Source: Flavimobilis sp052324925 (lineage in GTDB: Bacteria; Actinomycetota; Actinomycetes; Actinomycetales; Cellulomonadaceae). From it: DNA of 64,000 nucleotides. The notes under the pieces were generated by a model. That model was not told the origin of the DNA. It did not search any database and was given only the letters and a program-made list of their open reading frames with translations. The stretch lies in assembly GCA_052324925.1 (NCBI GenBank), contig JBQPRE010000003.1. The stretch is one strand, 5' to 3'. Position numbers and translations under genes: made by a program. Shown here piece after piece: positions 24,261 to 36,275 of this stretch. Positions within the stretch are counted from its first letter, which is position 1. Each line of letters begins with the position of its first letter.

Positions 24261-25463
24261 TCAGACGGCGGACCGCAGCGCATCCACGCGGTCCGTGCGC
24301 TCCCACGTAAAGTCAGGCAGCTCACGACCGAAGTGGCCGTACGCGGCAGTCGCCCGGTAGATCGGACGCAGCAGGTCGAGGTCGCGGACGATCGCGCCGG
24401 GGCGCAGGTCGAAGACCTCGTGGATCGCGGCAGTGAGTCGCTGCAGCGGGACCGTCTCGGTTCCGAAGGTCTCGACGTAGACCCCGACGGGGTGGGCGCG
24501 GCCGATCGCGTACGCGACCTGAACCTCGCAGCGGTCGGCAAGCCCGGCGGCGACAACGTTCTTCGCCACCCACCGTGTCGCGTAGGCGGCCGACCGGTCG
24601 ACCTTCGACGGGTCCTTGCCCGAGAAGGCGCCGCCGCCGTGGCGCGCCATGCCGCCGTAGGTGTCGACGATGATCTTGCGGCCCGTGAGGCCGGCATCGC
24701 CCATGGGACCGCCGACGACGAAAAGCCCGGTCGGGTTGACGTGGACCGTCGTGCTCCGCGCGTCGAGCTCAAGCTCAGCTGCCTCAAGGACGGGCGCGAT
24801 GACGAGGTCGCGCACCGCAGCCGTCAGCGCGGCGTGCGTGATGTCCGGGTCGTGCTGGGTCGAGACGACGACCGTGTCGAGGGAGACCGCGCGATCGCCG
24901 TCGTAGCCGATCGTCACCTGGGTCTTGCCGTCGGGCCGCAGGCCCGCGACCTCTCCCGACCGGCGCACCGCAGCGAGGCGCTCAGCGAGGCGGTGCGCAA
25001 GCCACCCGGGAAGCGGCATGAGCTCAGCCGTGTCGGAGCACGCGTAGCCGAACATCAGGCCCTGGTCACCTGCGCCCTGCAGGTCGAGCGGGTCAACCTC
25101 GCCGGACTCGCTCGTCCGCGTCTCTTCGGACGTGTCGACGCCCTGCGCGATGTCGGGCGACTGCTGACCGATCGAGACCGAGACGCCGCACGAGTCACCG
25201 TCGAAGCCGATCGCCGAGGACGTGTACCCGATCTCGCGCACCACGGAGCGGATGATCTGCGGGATCTCGACGTAGGCGGACGTCGTCACCTCACCGGCGA
25301 CGTGCACGAGGCCCGTCGTCACCATCGTCTCGACAGCCACGCGCGCCGTGGTGTCCTGCTCGAGGATCGCGTCAAGGATCGCGTCGGAGATCTGGTCACA
25401 GACCTTGTCCGGGTGGCCCTCGGTGACGGACTCGGAGGTGAACAGGCGAAGGTGGTCGGTCAT
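24261..25463 (-). CDS. metK: S-adenosylmethionine synthetase
   Basis: 400 residues from ATG 25463; a longer frame from 25490 is rejected on length and because the family starts with LFTSESVTEGHPDKVCDQIS. Also present are the ATP and metal site residues in GDQGLMFGYAC, the lysine-rich loop GAFSGKDPSKVDRSAAYATR, and DTYGGMARHGGG. It makes SAM from ATP and methionine. No SAM riboswitch precedes it; the gap to the upstream gene is only 30 bases and has a -10 box 8 bases before the ATG. priA follows with a 2-base gap. Confidence 0.96.
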   Translation of the reverse strand: MTDHLRLFTSESVTEGHPDKVCDQISDAILDAILEQDTTARVAVETMVTTGLVHVAGEVTTSAYVEIPQIIRSVVREIGYTSSAIGFDGDSCGVSVSIGQQSPDIAQGVDTSEETRTSESGEVDPLDLQGAGDQGLMFGYACSDTAELMPLPGWLAHRLAERLAAVRRSGEVAGLRPDGKTQVTIGYDGDRAVSLDTVVVSTQHDPDITHAALTAAVRDLVIAPVLEAAELELDARSTTVHVNPTGLFVVGGPMGDAGLTGRKIIVDTYGGMARHGGGAFSGKDPSKVDRSAAYATRWVAKNVVAAGLADRCEVQVAYAIGRAHPVGVYVETFGTETVPLQRLTAAIHEVFDLRPGAIVRDLDLLRPIYRATAAYGHFGRELPDFTWERTDRVDALRSAV

Positions 25464-25471
25464 GGTCGCCA

Positions 25472-25477
25472 AGTCTA
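25472..25477 (-). promoter_or_regulatory. -10 box for leaderless metK transcript
   Basis: TAGACT on the minus strand ends 8 bases before the metK ATG, with no ribosome binding site between them. The arrangement equals that before fmt. Confidence 0.45.
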
Positions 25478-25493
25478 GACGTCGACGCACCGC

Positions 25494-26246
25494 TCACAGC
25501 CCCCGGGTCGGGGCATGAGACGGCGCCCATTCGCCTGTGGTCAGGCTGATCCGCTCGGGTGCGGCGACCGCCCCGAGGATGAGCGTGACGGTGCTCACGT
25601 CCGCGTCGTGATCGACGCGGACGACGCCCTCGACCGAGCGCTCCGGCGCGAGCGCGACCGCGATCCGCGAGACCGCGTGGTCCCGCTCCCCCGGTGCGCG
25701 GATCCCCCGCTGCCCGACGACCTCGCGACGCACCTGGTCCGCCAGGTCGCCCTCACCCGCCTTGACGAGCGACTCCTTGACACCCCACGCCTCGAGAAAC
25801 GCGCGATCAGGTCGCGAAGACGCCCGGACAAGCTCCGCCTCGGCCGGGCTGAGCACGCGTTCAACGACGCGGCGTGGCACGGGGCGTCCGTCGTTGCGCT
25901 CGATGTCGATCCCGCACGGCGCGCCGGCGACGACGACCGCGACAGCGCCTCGCGTGTGCGCCCACGCGATGTGGACGTCGGGCTCGCCCACGACGGTGGG
26001 CCGACCGTGGGACTCACCGCACGCGGCGCAGCTCTGCTGGGGCACGAGCGCACCGTCGGGTGTGTCCGTGGCCAGCGCGAGCGCCCGCCGCGCAAGCAGG
26101 TGCGCGGCGCGGAAGTCGTGAGCGTCATCGGCGCGCACCATGCGCTGCGCGCGCGCTTCTTCAGCAGCGCTCAGGTGGACGTGCGCGAGCGCGGCGTGCA
26201 CGTCCCGGCTCGTAGCAACGATGACGAGCGGGCGGACGACGCTCAT
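25494..26246 (-). CDS. 4'-phosphopantetheinyl transferase superfamily protein
   Basis: 250 residues. The magnesium- and CoA-binding signatures of Sfp-type enzymes are present: GIDIER around residue 112 and FLEAWGVKESLVKAGEG around 150. A pair CAAC with a preceding conserved N-terminal region binds CoA in relatives. The enzyme transfers phosphopantetheine from CoA to a carrier protein; the partner (fatty acid, polyketide or peptide synthase) is not in this window. Its start overlaps the coaBC stop (ATGA), so CoA synthesis and CoA use are in one unit. Confidence 0.85.
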   Translation of the reverse strand: MSVVRPLVIVATSRDVHAALAHVHLSAAEEARAQRMVRADDAHDFRAAHLLARRALALATDTPDGALVPQQSCAACGESHGRPTVVGEPDVHIAWAHTRGAVAVVVAGAPCGIDIERNDGRPVPRRVVERVLSPAEAELVRASSRPDRAFLEAWGVKESLVKAGEGDLADQVRREVVGQRGIRAPGERDHAVSRIAVALAPERSVEGVVRVDHDADVSTVTLILGAVAAPERISLTTGEWAPSHAPTRGL

Positions 26247-27436
26247 CTGCGGGCGAGCAGCACAGCGTCCCAGACCGCGTGCGCGACGTCGGCCTTTGAC
26301 CCCGCTGCGGTCGCCACGGTGGCGCCCTCGCGGTCGAGGATCGTCACGGCGTTCTCGCTCGAGCCGAACGTCACCCCGCCCGAGACGTCGTTCGCGACCA
26401 GCAAGTCGGCGCCCTTGCGCACCGCCTTGGCGCGCGCATGGTCAAGCACTGATTTCTGGGCGTCGCCCGTCTCGGCGGCGAAGCCCACGATCGTCTGGTC
26501 GCTGCGGGCGCGCTCGCGGACGAGCCCGGCGAGGATGTCGGGATTCTCGACGAGGTGGATCGAGGGCGGCCCGCCACCCTCGGTCTTCTTCATCTTGCTG
26601 GCGGCGACCGCCTCAGGCCGGAAGTCGGCGACCGCGGCGGCCATGACGAGGACGTCAGCGACGGCCGCGGCCTCACGCATCGCGGCCTGCATGTCGAGGG
26701 CGCTCGGGGCGCTCGTCACTCTCACTCCGGCAGGTGCGGGCACCTCGACGCGTCCGGTCACGAGGTGCACGGACGCACCCCGGGCGTGGGCGGCGCGCGC
26801 GAGCTCGACGCCCTGGCGGCCCGAGGAGTGGTTGCTGAGGTAGCGCACGGGATCGATCGCCTCGACCGTGCCGCCAGCGCTCACGACGACCGAGAGGCCG
26901 GCGAGGTCGCGGGGCCGGACGAGCCCGAGGGCTGCGTCCGCGATGACGCCGGGCTCAGGCAGGCGCCCGGGGCCGGAGTCGGCGCCCGTGAGACGACCTG
27001 AGTCGGGGTCGAGCACCGTGATCCCGCGACTGCGGAGAAGGGCGACATTGGCTTGCGTCGCCGCGTGGTGCCACATCTCGGTGTGCATCGCGGGTGCGAG
27101 CAGGACGGGGCACGTCGCCGTGAGCAGGGTCGTCGTCAGCAGGTCGTCAGCGCGGCCGGAGCTCGCGCGAGCGAGAAGGTCGGCCGTGGCCGGCGCGACG
27201 ACGACGAGGTCGGCCCCACGTCCTAGGCGGACGTGCGCGACCTCGTCGACGTCGTCGAAGATCTCATGCGTTGCGGGCTCACCCGAGAGCGCCTCCCACG
27301 TCGCACGCCCCACGAAGTTGAGGCTTGCTTCGGTCGGGATGACGCGCACAGCGTGCCCCGCCTCGGTCAGGAGGCGGAGCAGCAGGGCACTCTTGTAGGC
27401 GGCGATGCCGCCACCGACGCCAAGGATGATCCGCAC
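26243..27436 (-). CDS. coaBC: Phosphopantothenoylcysteine decarboxylase / synthetase
   Basis: 397 residues. The N-terminal flavoprotein CoaC domain (about 1-185) has GGGIAAYKSALLLRLL, active-site histidine at about 68 (DEVAHVRLG), and LLAPAMHTEMW; the C-terminal CoaB domain has VSAGGTVEAIDPVRYLSNHS and KMKKTEGG as CTP and substrate sites. It converts phosphopantothenate to phosphopantetheine in two steps of CoA synthesis. The rpoZ-coaBC-metK-priA order is standard in actinobacteria. Confidence 0.95.
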   Translation of the reverse strand: MRIILGVGGGIAAYKSALLLRLLTEAGHAVRVIPTEASLNFVGRATWEALSGEPATHEIFDDVDEVAHVRLGRGADLVVVAPATADLLARASSGRADDLLTTTLLTATCPVLLAPAMHTEMWHHAATQANVALLRSRGITVLDPDSGRLTGADSGPGRLPEPGVIADAALGLVRPRDLAGLSVVVSAGGTVEAIDPVRYLSNHSSGRQGVELARAAHARGASVHLVTGRVEVPAPAGVRVTSAPSALDMQAAMREAAAVADVLVMAAAVADFRPEAVAASKMKKTEGGGPPSIHLVENPDILAGLVRERARSDQTIVGFAAETGDAQKSVLDHARAKAVRKGADLLVANDVSGGVTFGSSENAVTILDREGATVATAAGSKADVAHAVWDAVLLARR

Positions 27437-27468
27437 CGCGCGCTCCGTGGAGTAGGTGAGGCGGGGCG

Positions 27469-27741
27469 TCAGGCCCCGGTGTCCTCGTTCTCGGTCAGTT
27501 CGAGAAGGCTCTGGTTGATCTCGCGCATCGCGATCGAGAGCGGCTTCTCCTGAACACGGGTCTCGACCAGGGGGCCGACGTGCTCGAGGAGGCCCTCGGA
27601 CAGCTGCGAGTAGTACGCGTTGATCTGGCGGGCACGCTTCGCCGAGTAGACGACGAGCGCGTACTTCGAGCTTGCGTGCTCGAGCAGGTCGTCGATGGGC
27701 GGGTCGGTGATGCCCGTCGGCTGGGCAACGGTTCCGGACAA
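27469..27741 (-). CDS. rpoZ: RNA polymerase omega subunit
   Basis: 90 residues from a TTG start with GGAG 7 bases upstream; the frame is open further but without a ribosome binding site. Omega features are visible: DPPIDDLLEHASSKYALVVY, SAKRARQINAYY and KPLSIAMREI. It binds beta' and helps assemble RNA polymerase. The gene follows gmk with a 70-base gap holding a -10 box, and precedes coaBC by 32 bases. Confidence 0.92.
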   Translation of the reverse strand: MSGTVAQPTGITDPPIDDLLEHASSKYALVVYSAKRARQINAYYSQLSEGLLEHVGPLVETRVQEKPLSIAMREINQSLLELTENEDTGA

Positions 27742-27805
27742 GATCGTCTCCGCAACGTTTGATCGGTGGTGGAGGCCCGGCGCGGAGCGCACGGACCGAA
27801 GGGTC

Positions 27806-27811
27806 ATCCTA
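27806..27811 (-). promoter_or_regulatory. -10 box for rpoZ
   Basis: TAGGAT preceded by TGA (minus strand) sits at the very end of gmk, about 65 bases before the rpoZ start. No -35 is clear, so an extended -10 promoter is possible. Confidence 0.4.
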
Positions 27812-28447
27812 TCAGTGTGACGTCGTGGCCCCGGCGACCGGCTCAGCCGGGCGCGGCGCAAGGCCGATGACGCTCACGAGCTCGTCGGTCGCGCGGGCCA
27901 CCGTGTCGTTGACGATGACGTGGTCGAACTCGGCCTCGGCCGCAAGCTCGACGCGAGCCGTAGCCAGTCGGCGCTCACGCTCTTCAGGGCCTTCGGTGCC
28001 ACGCCCGACGAGCCTGCGCTCGAGCTCGTCCCAGCTGGGCGGGGCGAGAAACACGAAGCGGGCGCCCGGCATGGACTCACGCACCTGGCGTGCCCCTTGA
28101 AGGTCGATCTCGAGCAGGACGGGCACGCCCGTCGCCAGCCGCTCCTCGACAGGGCCGCGCAGCGTCCCGTAGCGGTTCTGGCCGTGCACGACGGCCGTCT
28201 CGAGGAACTCCCCCGCGGCCAGTCGCCGATCGAAGTCCTCGGTGCTGAGGAAGCGGTAGTGCACTCCGTCGATCTCACCGGGACGTGGCGTCCGTGTCGT
28301 CGCCGACACGGACAGCCACACCTCGGGATAGCGAGTGCGGAGATCCGCCGAGACTGTGCCCTTACCGACCGCCGTTGGTCCAGCGAGAACCGTCAGTCGT
28401 GCTGGGACGGGGTCGTGCGGGGCGTCTGGAGCGGAGATGTCAGCCAA
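27812..28447 (-). CDS. gmk: Guanylate kinase
   Basis: About 211 residues if translation starts at TTG 28447, which overlaps the mihF stop by 8 bases; an in-frame GTG at 28495 would add 16 residues and neither has a good ribosome binding site. The P-loop TVLAGPTAVGKGTVSADL, the GMP-binding SATTRTPRPGEIDGVHYRF and the lid region follow the guanylate kinase order. It phosphorylates GMP to GDP. Coupling to mihF upstream and rpoZ downstream is conserved in actinobacteria. Confidence 0.93.
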   Translation of the reverse strand: MADISAPDAPHDPVPARLTVLAGPTAVGKGTVSADLRTRYPEVWLSVSATTRTPRPGEIDGVHYRFLSTEDFDRRLAAGEFLETAVVHGQNRYGTLRGPVEERLATGVPVLLEIDLQGARQVRESMPGARFVFLAPPSWDELERRLVGRGTEGPEERERRLATARVELAAEAEFDHVIVNDTVARATDELVSVIGLAPRPAEPVAGATTSH

Positions 28448-28757
28448 ACCTCTCGATGAGGGCCCGGGCCTGGTGTGGGCCGAGACCGCGGACACGACGC
28501 GACTGCGCGATCCCGACCTCGTCCATGATCACTTGCGCCTTGACCTTGCCAACCCCCGGCAACGACTCGAGCAACGCGGTGACCTTCATCTTGCCGATGA
28601 TGTCGTCCGTCCTGCCCGTCTCGATGACGGAGGAGAGTGAACCCTGAGAATACTTCAACCTGTTCTTGATCTCGGCGCGCACGCGTCGTGCCTCGGCGGC
28701 CTTCTCGAGAGCGGCTGCTCGCTGCTCGGGTGTCAACGGTGGGAGTGCCACGTTCAT
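28440..28757 (-). CDS. mihF: Integration host factor, actinobacterial type
   Basis: 105 residues; ATG 28757 is taken because the GAGGA/AAGG element fits it better than the GTG one codon upstream. The protein has a basic helical N-terminus (ALEKAAEARRVRAEIKNRLK) and a helix-hairpin-helix-like segment LESLPGVGKVKAQVIMDEVG followed by RRVRGLG, as in mycobacterial IHF and streptomycete sIHF. It binds DNA non-specifically and shapes the nucleoid. Its own promoter (TTGCCG-17-TAGGTT) lies 30 bases upstream, so it starts the mihF-gmk-rpoZ unit. Confidence 0.92.
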   Translation of the reverse strand: MNVALPPLTPEQRAAALEKAAEARRVRAEIKNRLKYSQGSLSSVIETGRTDDIIGKMKVTALLESLPGVGKVKAQVIMDEVGIAQSRRVRGLGPHQARALIERFG

Positions 28758-28786
28758 CACCTTCCTCGCTGGGAGTGGTTACTGTG

Positions 28787-28815
28787 AACCTAAGCACATC
28801 TCCGCTGGTCGGCAA
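28787..28815 (-). promoter_or_regulatory. Promoter of mihF-gmk
   Basis: On the minus strand TTGCCG and TAGGTT are 17 bases apart, ending 29 bases before the mihF start. This is the best housekeeping-type promoter in the left half of the window. Confidence 0.65.
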
Positions 28816-28850
28816 CTACTAGACGGAGCATGCGCGTGCCCGGCCGATGC

Positions 28851-28886
28851 TGCGAGGGGCCCAGCCGCAGGCTGCGGCCCCTCGCA
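28851..28886. terminator. Terminator of the pyr operon
   Basis: TGCGAGGGGCC pairs over 11 bp with GGCCCCTCGCA; the loop contains an inner 5-bp hairpin CAGCC-gca-GGCTG. It lies 24 bases after the pyrF stop and before the mihF promoter. No T tract follows. Confidence 0.75.
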
Positions 28887-28910
28887 CGTGCCGGGTGAAT
28901 CTGCCGCAGA

Positions 28911-29767
28911 TCAGGCGCGCAGAGCGCGTGCCGCATCGGCTGCGGCCCCCATCGCCGCAGCCCGGAGCGATGCCACGTCCGGCCCCGCGCGCAGCACCCC
29001 GCGCGAGGACGACGCGAGAACGGCCCGTCGCGCGTCACCGAACACAGCGCGCAGCTCGTCGGGCCCAGCGCCCTGGGCTCCGACGCCCGGCGCGAGCAGA
29101 GGGCCATTGACGGCCATGAGATCCGTCCCCGTCCCCCGTACCGCGTCACCGATCGTCGCGCCCACGACGAGACCCACCGACCCGAGCGGGTTCGCGCCCG
29201 CGTTCGCCTCGGCAGCCGCGGCCGCAATCGACGCCGCAACCGTCGCCGTGCCGGCGCCCGCACCGCGGCGCGCATGCTGAACCGACGCACCTTCAGGGTT
29301 CGACGTGAGGCACAAGACGAACAGGCCGCGCCCCGTCGCGGCCGCGAGCTCGGCCGCGGGCGCGAGCGAGCCGAAGCCGAGGAACGGCGAGACGGTGAGC
29401 GCGTCGCCCGCGAGCGGCGAGCCGTCACGCAGGAACGCATCGGCGTACGCACCCATGGTCGAGCCGATGTCGCCGCGCTTCGCGTCGACGATCGTCAACG
29501 TCCCGGTCTCGCGGGCCGCCGCGAGCAGGTCCTCAAGAACCTTGACGCCAGCGGAGCCATGACGTTCGAAGAACGCAGCCTGCGGCTTGATCGCCGCCAC
29601 CCGTCCCGCGACAGCCTCGAGCACGCGCTGGGAGAACTCAGCGAGCCCCGCGGGGCTGTCGGGCAGCCCCCACGCCTCGAGCAACGAGACGTGGGGGTCG
29701 ACACCGACGCACAGCGGACCGTGCGCGTCCATCGCCTCGACGAGGCGCGCACCGAACGGAGCACGAC

Positions 29768-29771
<4 letters not shown>
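28911..29771 (-). CDS. pyrF: Orotidine 5'-phosphate decarboxylase
   Basis: 286 residues, the long actinobacterial subtype. The catalytic cluster is DAKRGDIGST in the middle, with CVGVDPH near the start and the GVGAQG phosphate-binding stretch toward the end. It decarboxylates OMP to UMP, the last step of the pathway encoded by this operon. The GTG start overlaps the carB stop as GTGA. A strong hairpin follows the gene. Confidence 0.94.
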
Positions 29772-33112
<3,341 letters not shown>

Positions 33113-33115
33113 GGG

Positions 33116-34390
33116 TCAGTTCTCCTTGCTCGCGGCCGGCGCGGAGCCGGACGGGACGGTGGTCGCACGCGCTGCAGCCGAGAGGCCTGCAGCGTTCGAT
33201 GCGCCTGAGTTCATGAGGTCGATGAAGCGGTCGAAGAGGTAAGAGGCGTCGTGCGGGCCTGCCGCAGCCTCGGGGTGGTACTGAACCGAGAACGCGGGCA
33301 CGTCGAGGCACTCGAGGCCCTCGACGACGTTGTCGTTGAGGCCGACGTGGCTCACGACGACGCGGCCGTAACGGCCGTCCTCATGCGGCGCGGTCGCGGT
33401 CTCACCGATCGGCGCGTCAACCGCGAAGCCGTGGTTGTGCGACGTGATCTCGACCTTGCCCGTCGCGAGATCCATGACGGGCTGGTTGATGCCGCGGTGA
33501 CCGTAAGCGAGCTTGTAGGTCCCGAAGCCGAGCGCACGCCCGAGGAGCTGGTTGCCGAAGCAGATACCGAAGTACGGCACCTTGGCGTCGAGCACCTCGC
33601 GCAGGAGCGCGATCGGCCCGGTGGCCGTCGCGGGGTCGCCGGGGCCGTTGGAGAAGAACACCCCGTCGGGTGAGACCGCCATGAGCTCGTCGAACGTCGT
33701 GCCCGCGGGCACGACGTGGACGCGCACGCCGCGCTCAGAGAGACGCTGCGGCGTCATCGACTTGATGCCCAGGTCGAGCGCGACGACGGTCGCGACCGGC
33801 TCCTTGCCCGCGAAGGCGCCCGCGGGCTCAACCGTGTACGCGGTGTCGGTCGACACCTCGGCCGCGAGGTCGGCGCCCGTCATCTGGGGGCTCGCGAGGA
33901 TCTCCTCGACGAGCGAGCCGATGCGGCGCGGGTGGCCGTCGGACAGCAACGAGGCGCCCGAGAAAATGCCACCGCGCATGACGCCGCGCTCCCGCAGGTG
34001 GCGCGTGAGGGCTCGCGTGTCGATGTCAGAGATGCCGACGACGCCCTGCTCGGCGAGCTCGACGGAGAGGTCGCCCTCGGAACGCCAGTTGGAGGCGCGC
34101 CTGGCCGCGTCGCGGACGACGAAGCCTGCGACCCAGATCTGGACCGACTCCGGGTCTTCGCTGTTGACGCCCGTGTTGCCGATGTGGGGCGCCGTCATGA
34201 CGACGATCTGGCGGTGGTAGGAGGGATCTGTGAGCGTCTCCTGGTAGCCGGACATGCCGGTGTTGAAGACGATCTCGCCGAGCGTGGTGCCGACCGCGCC
34301 GTAGGCGCGCCCGACGAAGGCACATCCGTCCTCAAGGACGAGCACGGCGGCGTCGTCGTTCAGGGGCACGAGGTCAAGGGGCTGGTTCAC
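33116..34390 (-). CDS. carA: Carbamoyl-phosphate synthase, small subunit
   Basis: 424 residues. The N-terminal domain contains GEIVFNTGMSGYQETLTDPS; the C-terminal class I glutamine amidotransferase domain has the nucleophile in YFGICFGNQLLG and the His-Glu pair in VQYHPEA. It releases ammonia from glutamine for CarB. Start overlaps the preceding PH-like gene stop (ATGA). A tail of about 25 Ala/Ser-rich residues after RFIDLMNS is longer than usual. Confidence 0.96.
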   Translation of the reverse strand: MNQPLDLVPLNDDAAVLVLEDGCAFVGRAYGAVGTTLGEIVFNTGMSGYQETLTDPSYHRQIVVMTAPHIGNTGVNSEDPESVQIWVAGFVVRDAARRASNWRSEGDLSVELAEQGVVGISDIDTRALTRHLRERGVMRGGIFSGASLLSDGHPRRIGSLVEEILASPQMTGADLAAEVSTDTAYTVEPAGAFAGKEPVATVVALDLGIKSMTPQRLSERGVRVHVVPAGTTFDELMAVSPDGVFFSNGPGDPATATGPIALLREVLDAKVPYFGICFGNQLLGRALGFGTYKLAYGHRGINQPVMDLATGKVEITSHNHGFAVDAPIGETATAPHEDGRYGRVVVSHVGLNDNVVEGLECLDVPAFSVQYHPEAAAGPHDASYLFDRFIDLMNSGASNAAGLSAAARATTVPSGSAPAASKEN

Positions 34391-34929
34391 TGCTGCTCCT
34401 TCGGTGCGGGGGCTGAGCTAAAGATCGAACGCACGGCCTCGTCGAGGATCTCGCGTTCGGTTGAGCGGTCGGGGCGGAGCCCCGTGTCGAGAAGGACCTC
34501 ATGGCCCTCGGCTGCGATGGTCGCCCAGGTGACGACGACGATCGAGGCATCGGCGACGAACTTGCCGACCATGCCCGACGAGCGGGTCACGGCGCGCAGC
34601 GCCGTGCCCGGCAGAACGAGATCGGGGGCGCCGTTGCGGGCGATGACGAGCGCGTGCTCGTGGACCGTCACGGTGGCGCGGCCGCGGATGCCGAGGCCGT
34701 GCGCGGTCACCCGCTCGAGCCACCTCTCGTGGAACGTCGTCGCGACGTACGCCGCGGCGATCGGTCCAGCGAGAACCGCGCCAAGGTCTGCGGTCGCGTC
34801 GGGCAGGACGCCGGCGGCGCTGCCCGTGCGAGCAGTGCTGCGCCGCCAGCCGACGGCCATGCCGACGAGCACCCCCACGACGAGGAAGCCGATGACCGTG
34901 AACGTCACCCAGGGAGGAATGCCGATCAC
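34387..34929 (-). CDS. PH-like membrane protein within the pyr operon
   Basis: 180 residues. A single N-terminal transmembrane helix (about 7-27) is followed by a soluble domain with a PH-like pattern (GLGIRGRATVTVHEHALVIA, then LPGTALRAVTR). Overlaps with pyrC and carA are both 4 bases, so it is a fixed member of the operon. A protein of this kind stands between pyrC and carA in many actinobacteria, yet no enzymatic step is missing, so a role in membrane location or assembly of the pathway is conceivable. No experimental function is known to me. Confidence 0.75.
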   Translation of the reverse strand: MIGIPPWVTFTVIGFLVVGVLVGMAVGWRRSTARTGSAAGVLPDATADLGAVLAGPIAAAYVATTFHERWLERVTAHGLGIRGRATVTVHEHALVIARNGAPDLVLPGTALRAVTRSSGMVGKFVADASIVVVTWATIAAEGHEVLLDTGLRPDRSTEREILDEAVRSIFSSAPAPKEQQ

Positions 34930-36275
34930 CGACCCACCTCCTGGGGGGCGCGGGCACCCGCGGGTGCGAGCGCCTCCCCCTCGAGGACCGTGGCGCGGCC
35001 GCGCAGGAAGGTCGCGACGACCTGCCCGGGCAGCTGCCGTCCTGCGAAGGGCGAGTTACGGCTCATCGTGCCGTGCAACGCCGGGTCGACCAGGCGGCGC
35101 ACGGTGGGGTCGACGAGAGTGACGTTGGCCGGCTCGCCCACGGCGATCGGGCGACCGTGACGGTCATCGACGCGGCCGATACGCGCGGGATTCGTCGACA
35201 TGACGCGCGCGACGTCGTCCCAACCGAGGCGGCCGGTCTCGACCATCGTCTCGATGACGACAGCGAGGGCCGTCTCGAGACCCGTCATACCGAAGGCTGC
35301 AGCATCCCACTCGCAGTCCTTGGCCTCGACCGGGTGCGGGGCGTGGTCGGTCGCGACGATGTCGATCGTCCCGTCGGCCAGACCCGCGCGCACCGCCTCG
35401 ATGTCCGCGGCGGTGCGCAGCGGCGGGTTGACCTTGAACACGGGGTCGTAGCCACGCGCGAGCTCATCCGTGAGGTAGAGGTGGTGCGGGGTGACCTCGG
35501 CGGTCACGGGCAGGCCGCGCGACTTCGCCCAGCGCACGATCTCGACCGAACCTGCCGTCGAGAGGTGGCAGACGTGCAGGCGCGATCCGACGTGCTCGGC
35601 GAGGAGGACGTCGCGGGCGATGATCGCCTCTTCCGCGACCGCGGGCCAGCCGCGCAGGCCGATCTCAGCCGAGACGACACCCTCGTGCATCTGTGAGCCC
35701 TCGGTGAGGCGCGGCTCCTGCGCGTGCTGCGCGACCACGCCGTCGAACGACTTGACGTACTCGAGCGCGCGGCGCATGAGCACGGGGTCGTGGACGCAGA
35801 GACCGTCGTCCGAGAAGACGCGCACGCGCGCCGCAGAAGACGCCATCGCACCCAGCTCGGCGAGCTGCGTCCCGCCGAGTCCCACGGAGACGGCGCCGAC
35901 CGGGAAGACGTCGACCCAGCCCGCGTCGTGACCAAGGCGCGCAACCTGCTCGACGACACCCGCGGTGTCGGCGACGGGGGTCGTGTTCGCCATCGCGTGG
36001 ACGGCGGTGAACCCGCCGAGCGCCGCCGCGCGCGTGCCCGTGAGCACCGTCTCGGCATCCTCACGGCCAGGCTCGCGCAGGTGCGTGTGAAGGTCGACGA
36101 GGCCGGGCAGGAGCACCTTGCCGGTCGCGTCGATCGTCAGCGCGCCCTCGGGTGCCTCGAGGGTGCCCGCCGGCGCGATCGACGCGATGATCCCGTCCGC
36201 GAGGAGAACGTCCTGGGGATCACCCCCGAGGATGCTGGCCGCCGTGAGCAGGACGGGTCGTGCCTGGGCGGTCAT
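34926..36275 (-). CDS. pyrC: Dihydroorotase
   Basis: 449 residues of the amidohydrolase superfamily. The metal-binding DLHTHLREPGRED opens the barrel; later come AQHAQEPRLTEG, HVCHLSTAGSVE, EVTPHHLYLTDE and ATDHAPHPVEAK, which supply the remaining histidines and catalytic aspartate. It closes carbamoyl aspartate to dihydroorotate. It is in the class I (long) group usually found beside pyrB. ATGA overlaps occur with both neighbours. Confidence 0.96.
   Translation of the reverse strand: MTAQARPVLLTAASILGGDPQDVLLADGIIASIAPAGTLEAPEGALTIDATGKVLLPGLVDLHTHLREPGREDAETVLTGTRAAALGGFTAVHAMANTTPVADTAGVVEQVARLGHDAGWVDVFPVGAVSVGLGGTQLAELGAMASSAARVRVFSDDGLCVHDPVLMRRALEYVKSFDGVVAQHAQEPRLTEGSQMHEGVVSAEIGLRGWPAVAEEAIIARDVLLAEHVGSRLHVCHLSTAGSVEIVRWAKSRGLPVTAEVTPHHLYLTDELARGYDPVFKVNPPLRTAADIEAVRAGLADGTIDIVATDHAPHPVEAKDCEWDAAAFGMTGLETALAVVIETMVETGRLGWDDVARVMSTNPARIGRVDDRHGRPIAVGEPANVTLVDPTVRRLVDPALHGTMSRNSPFAGRQLPGQVVATFLRGRATVLEGEALAPAGARAPQEVGR

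Noticed and set aside
20902..24360. 1152-codon plus-strand open frame
   Set aside because: Antisense to the acyltransferase and priA; no domain, no ribosome binding site, and an arginine/histidine-rich composition typical of shadow frames.
25464..25493. SAM riboswitch before metK
   Set aside because: The gap is only 30 bases and shows a -10 box; no room for a riboswitch.
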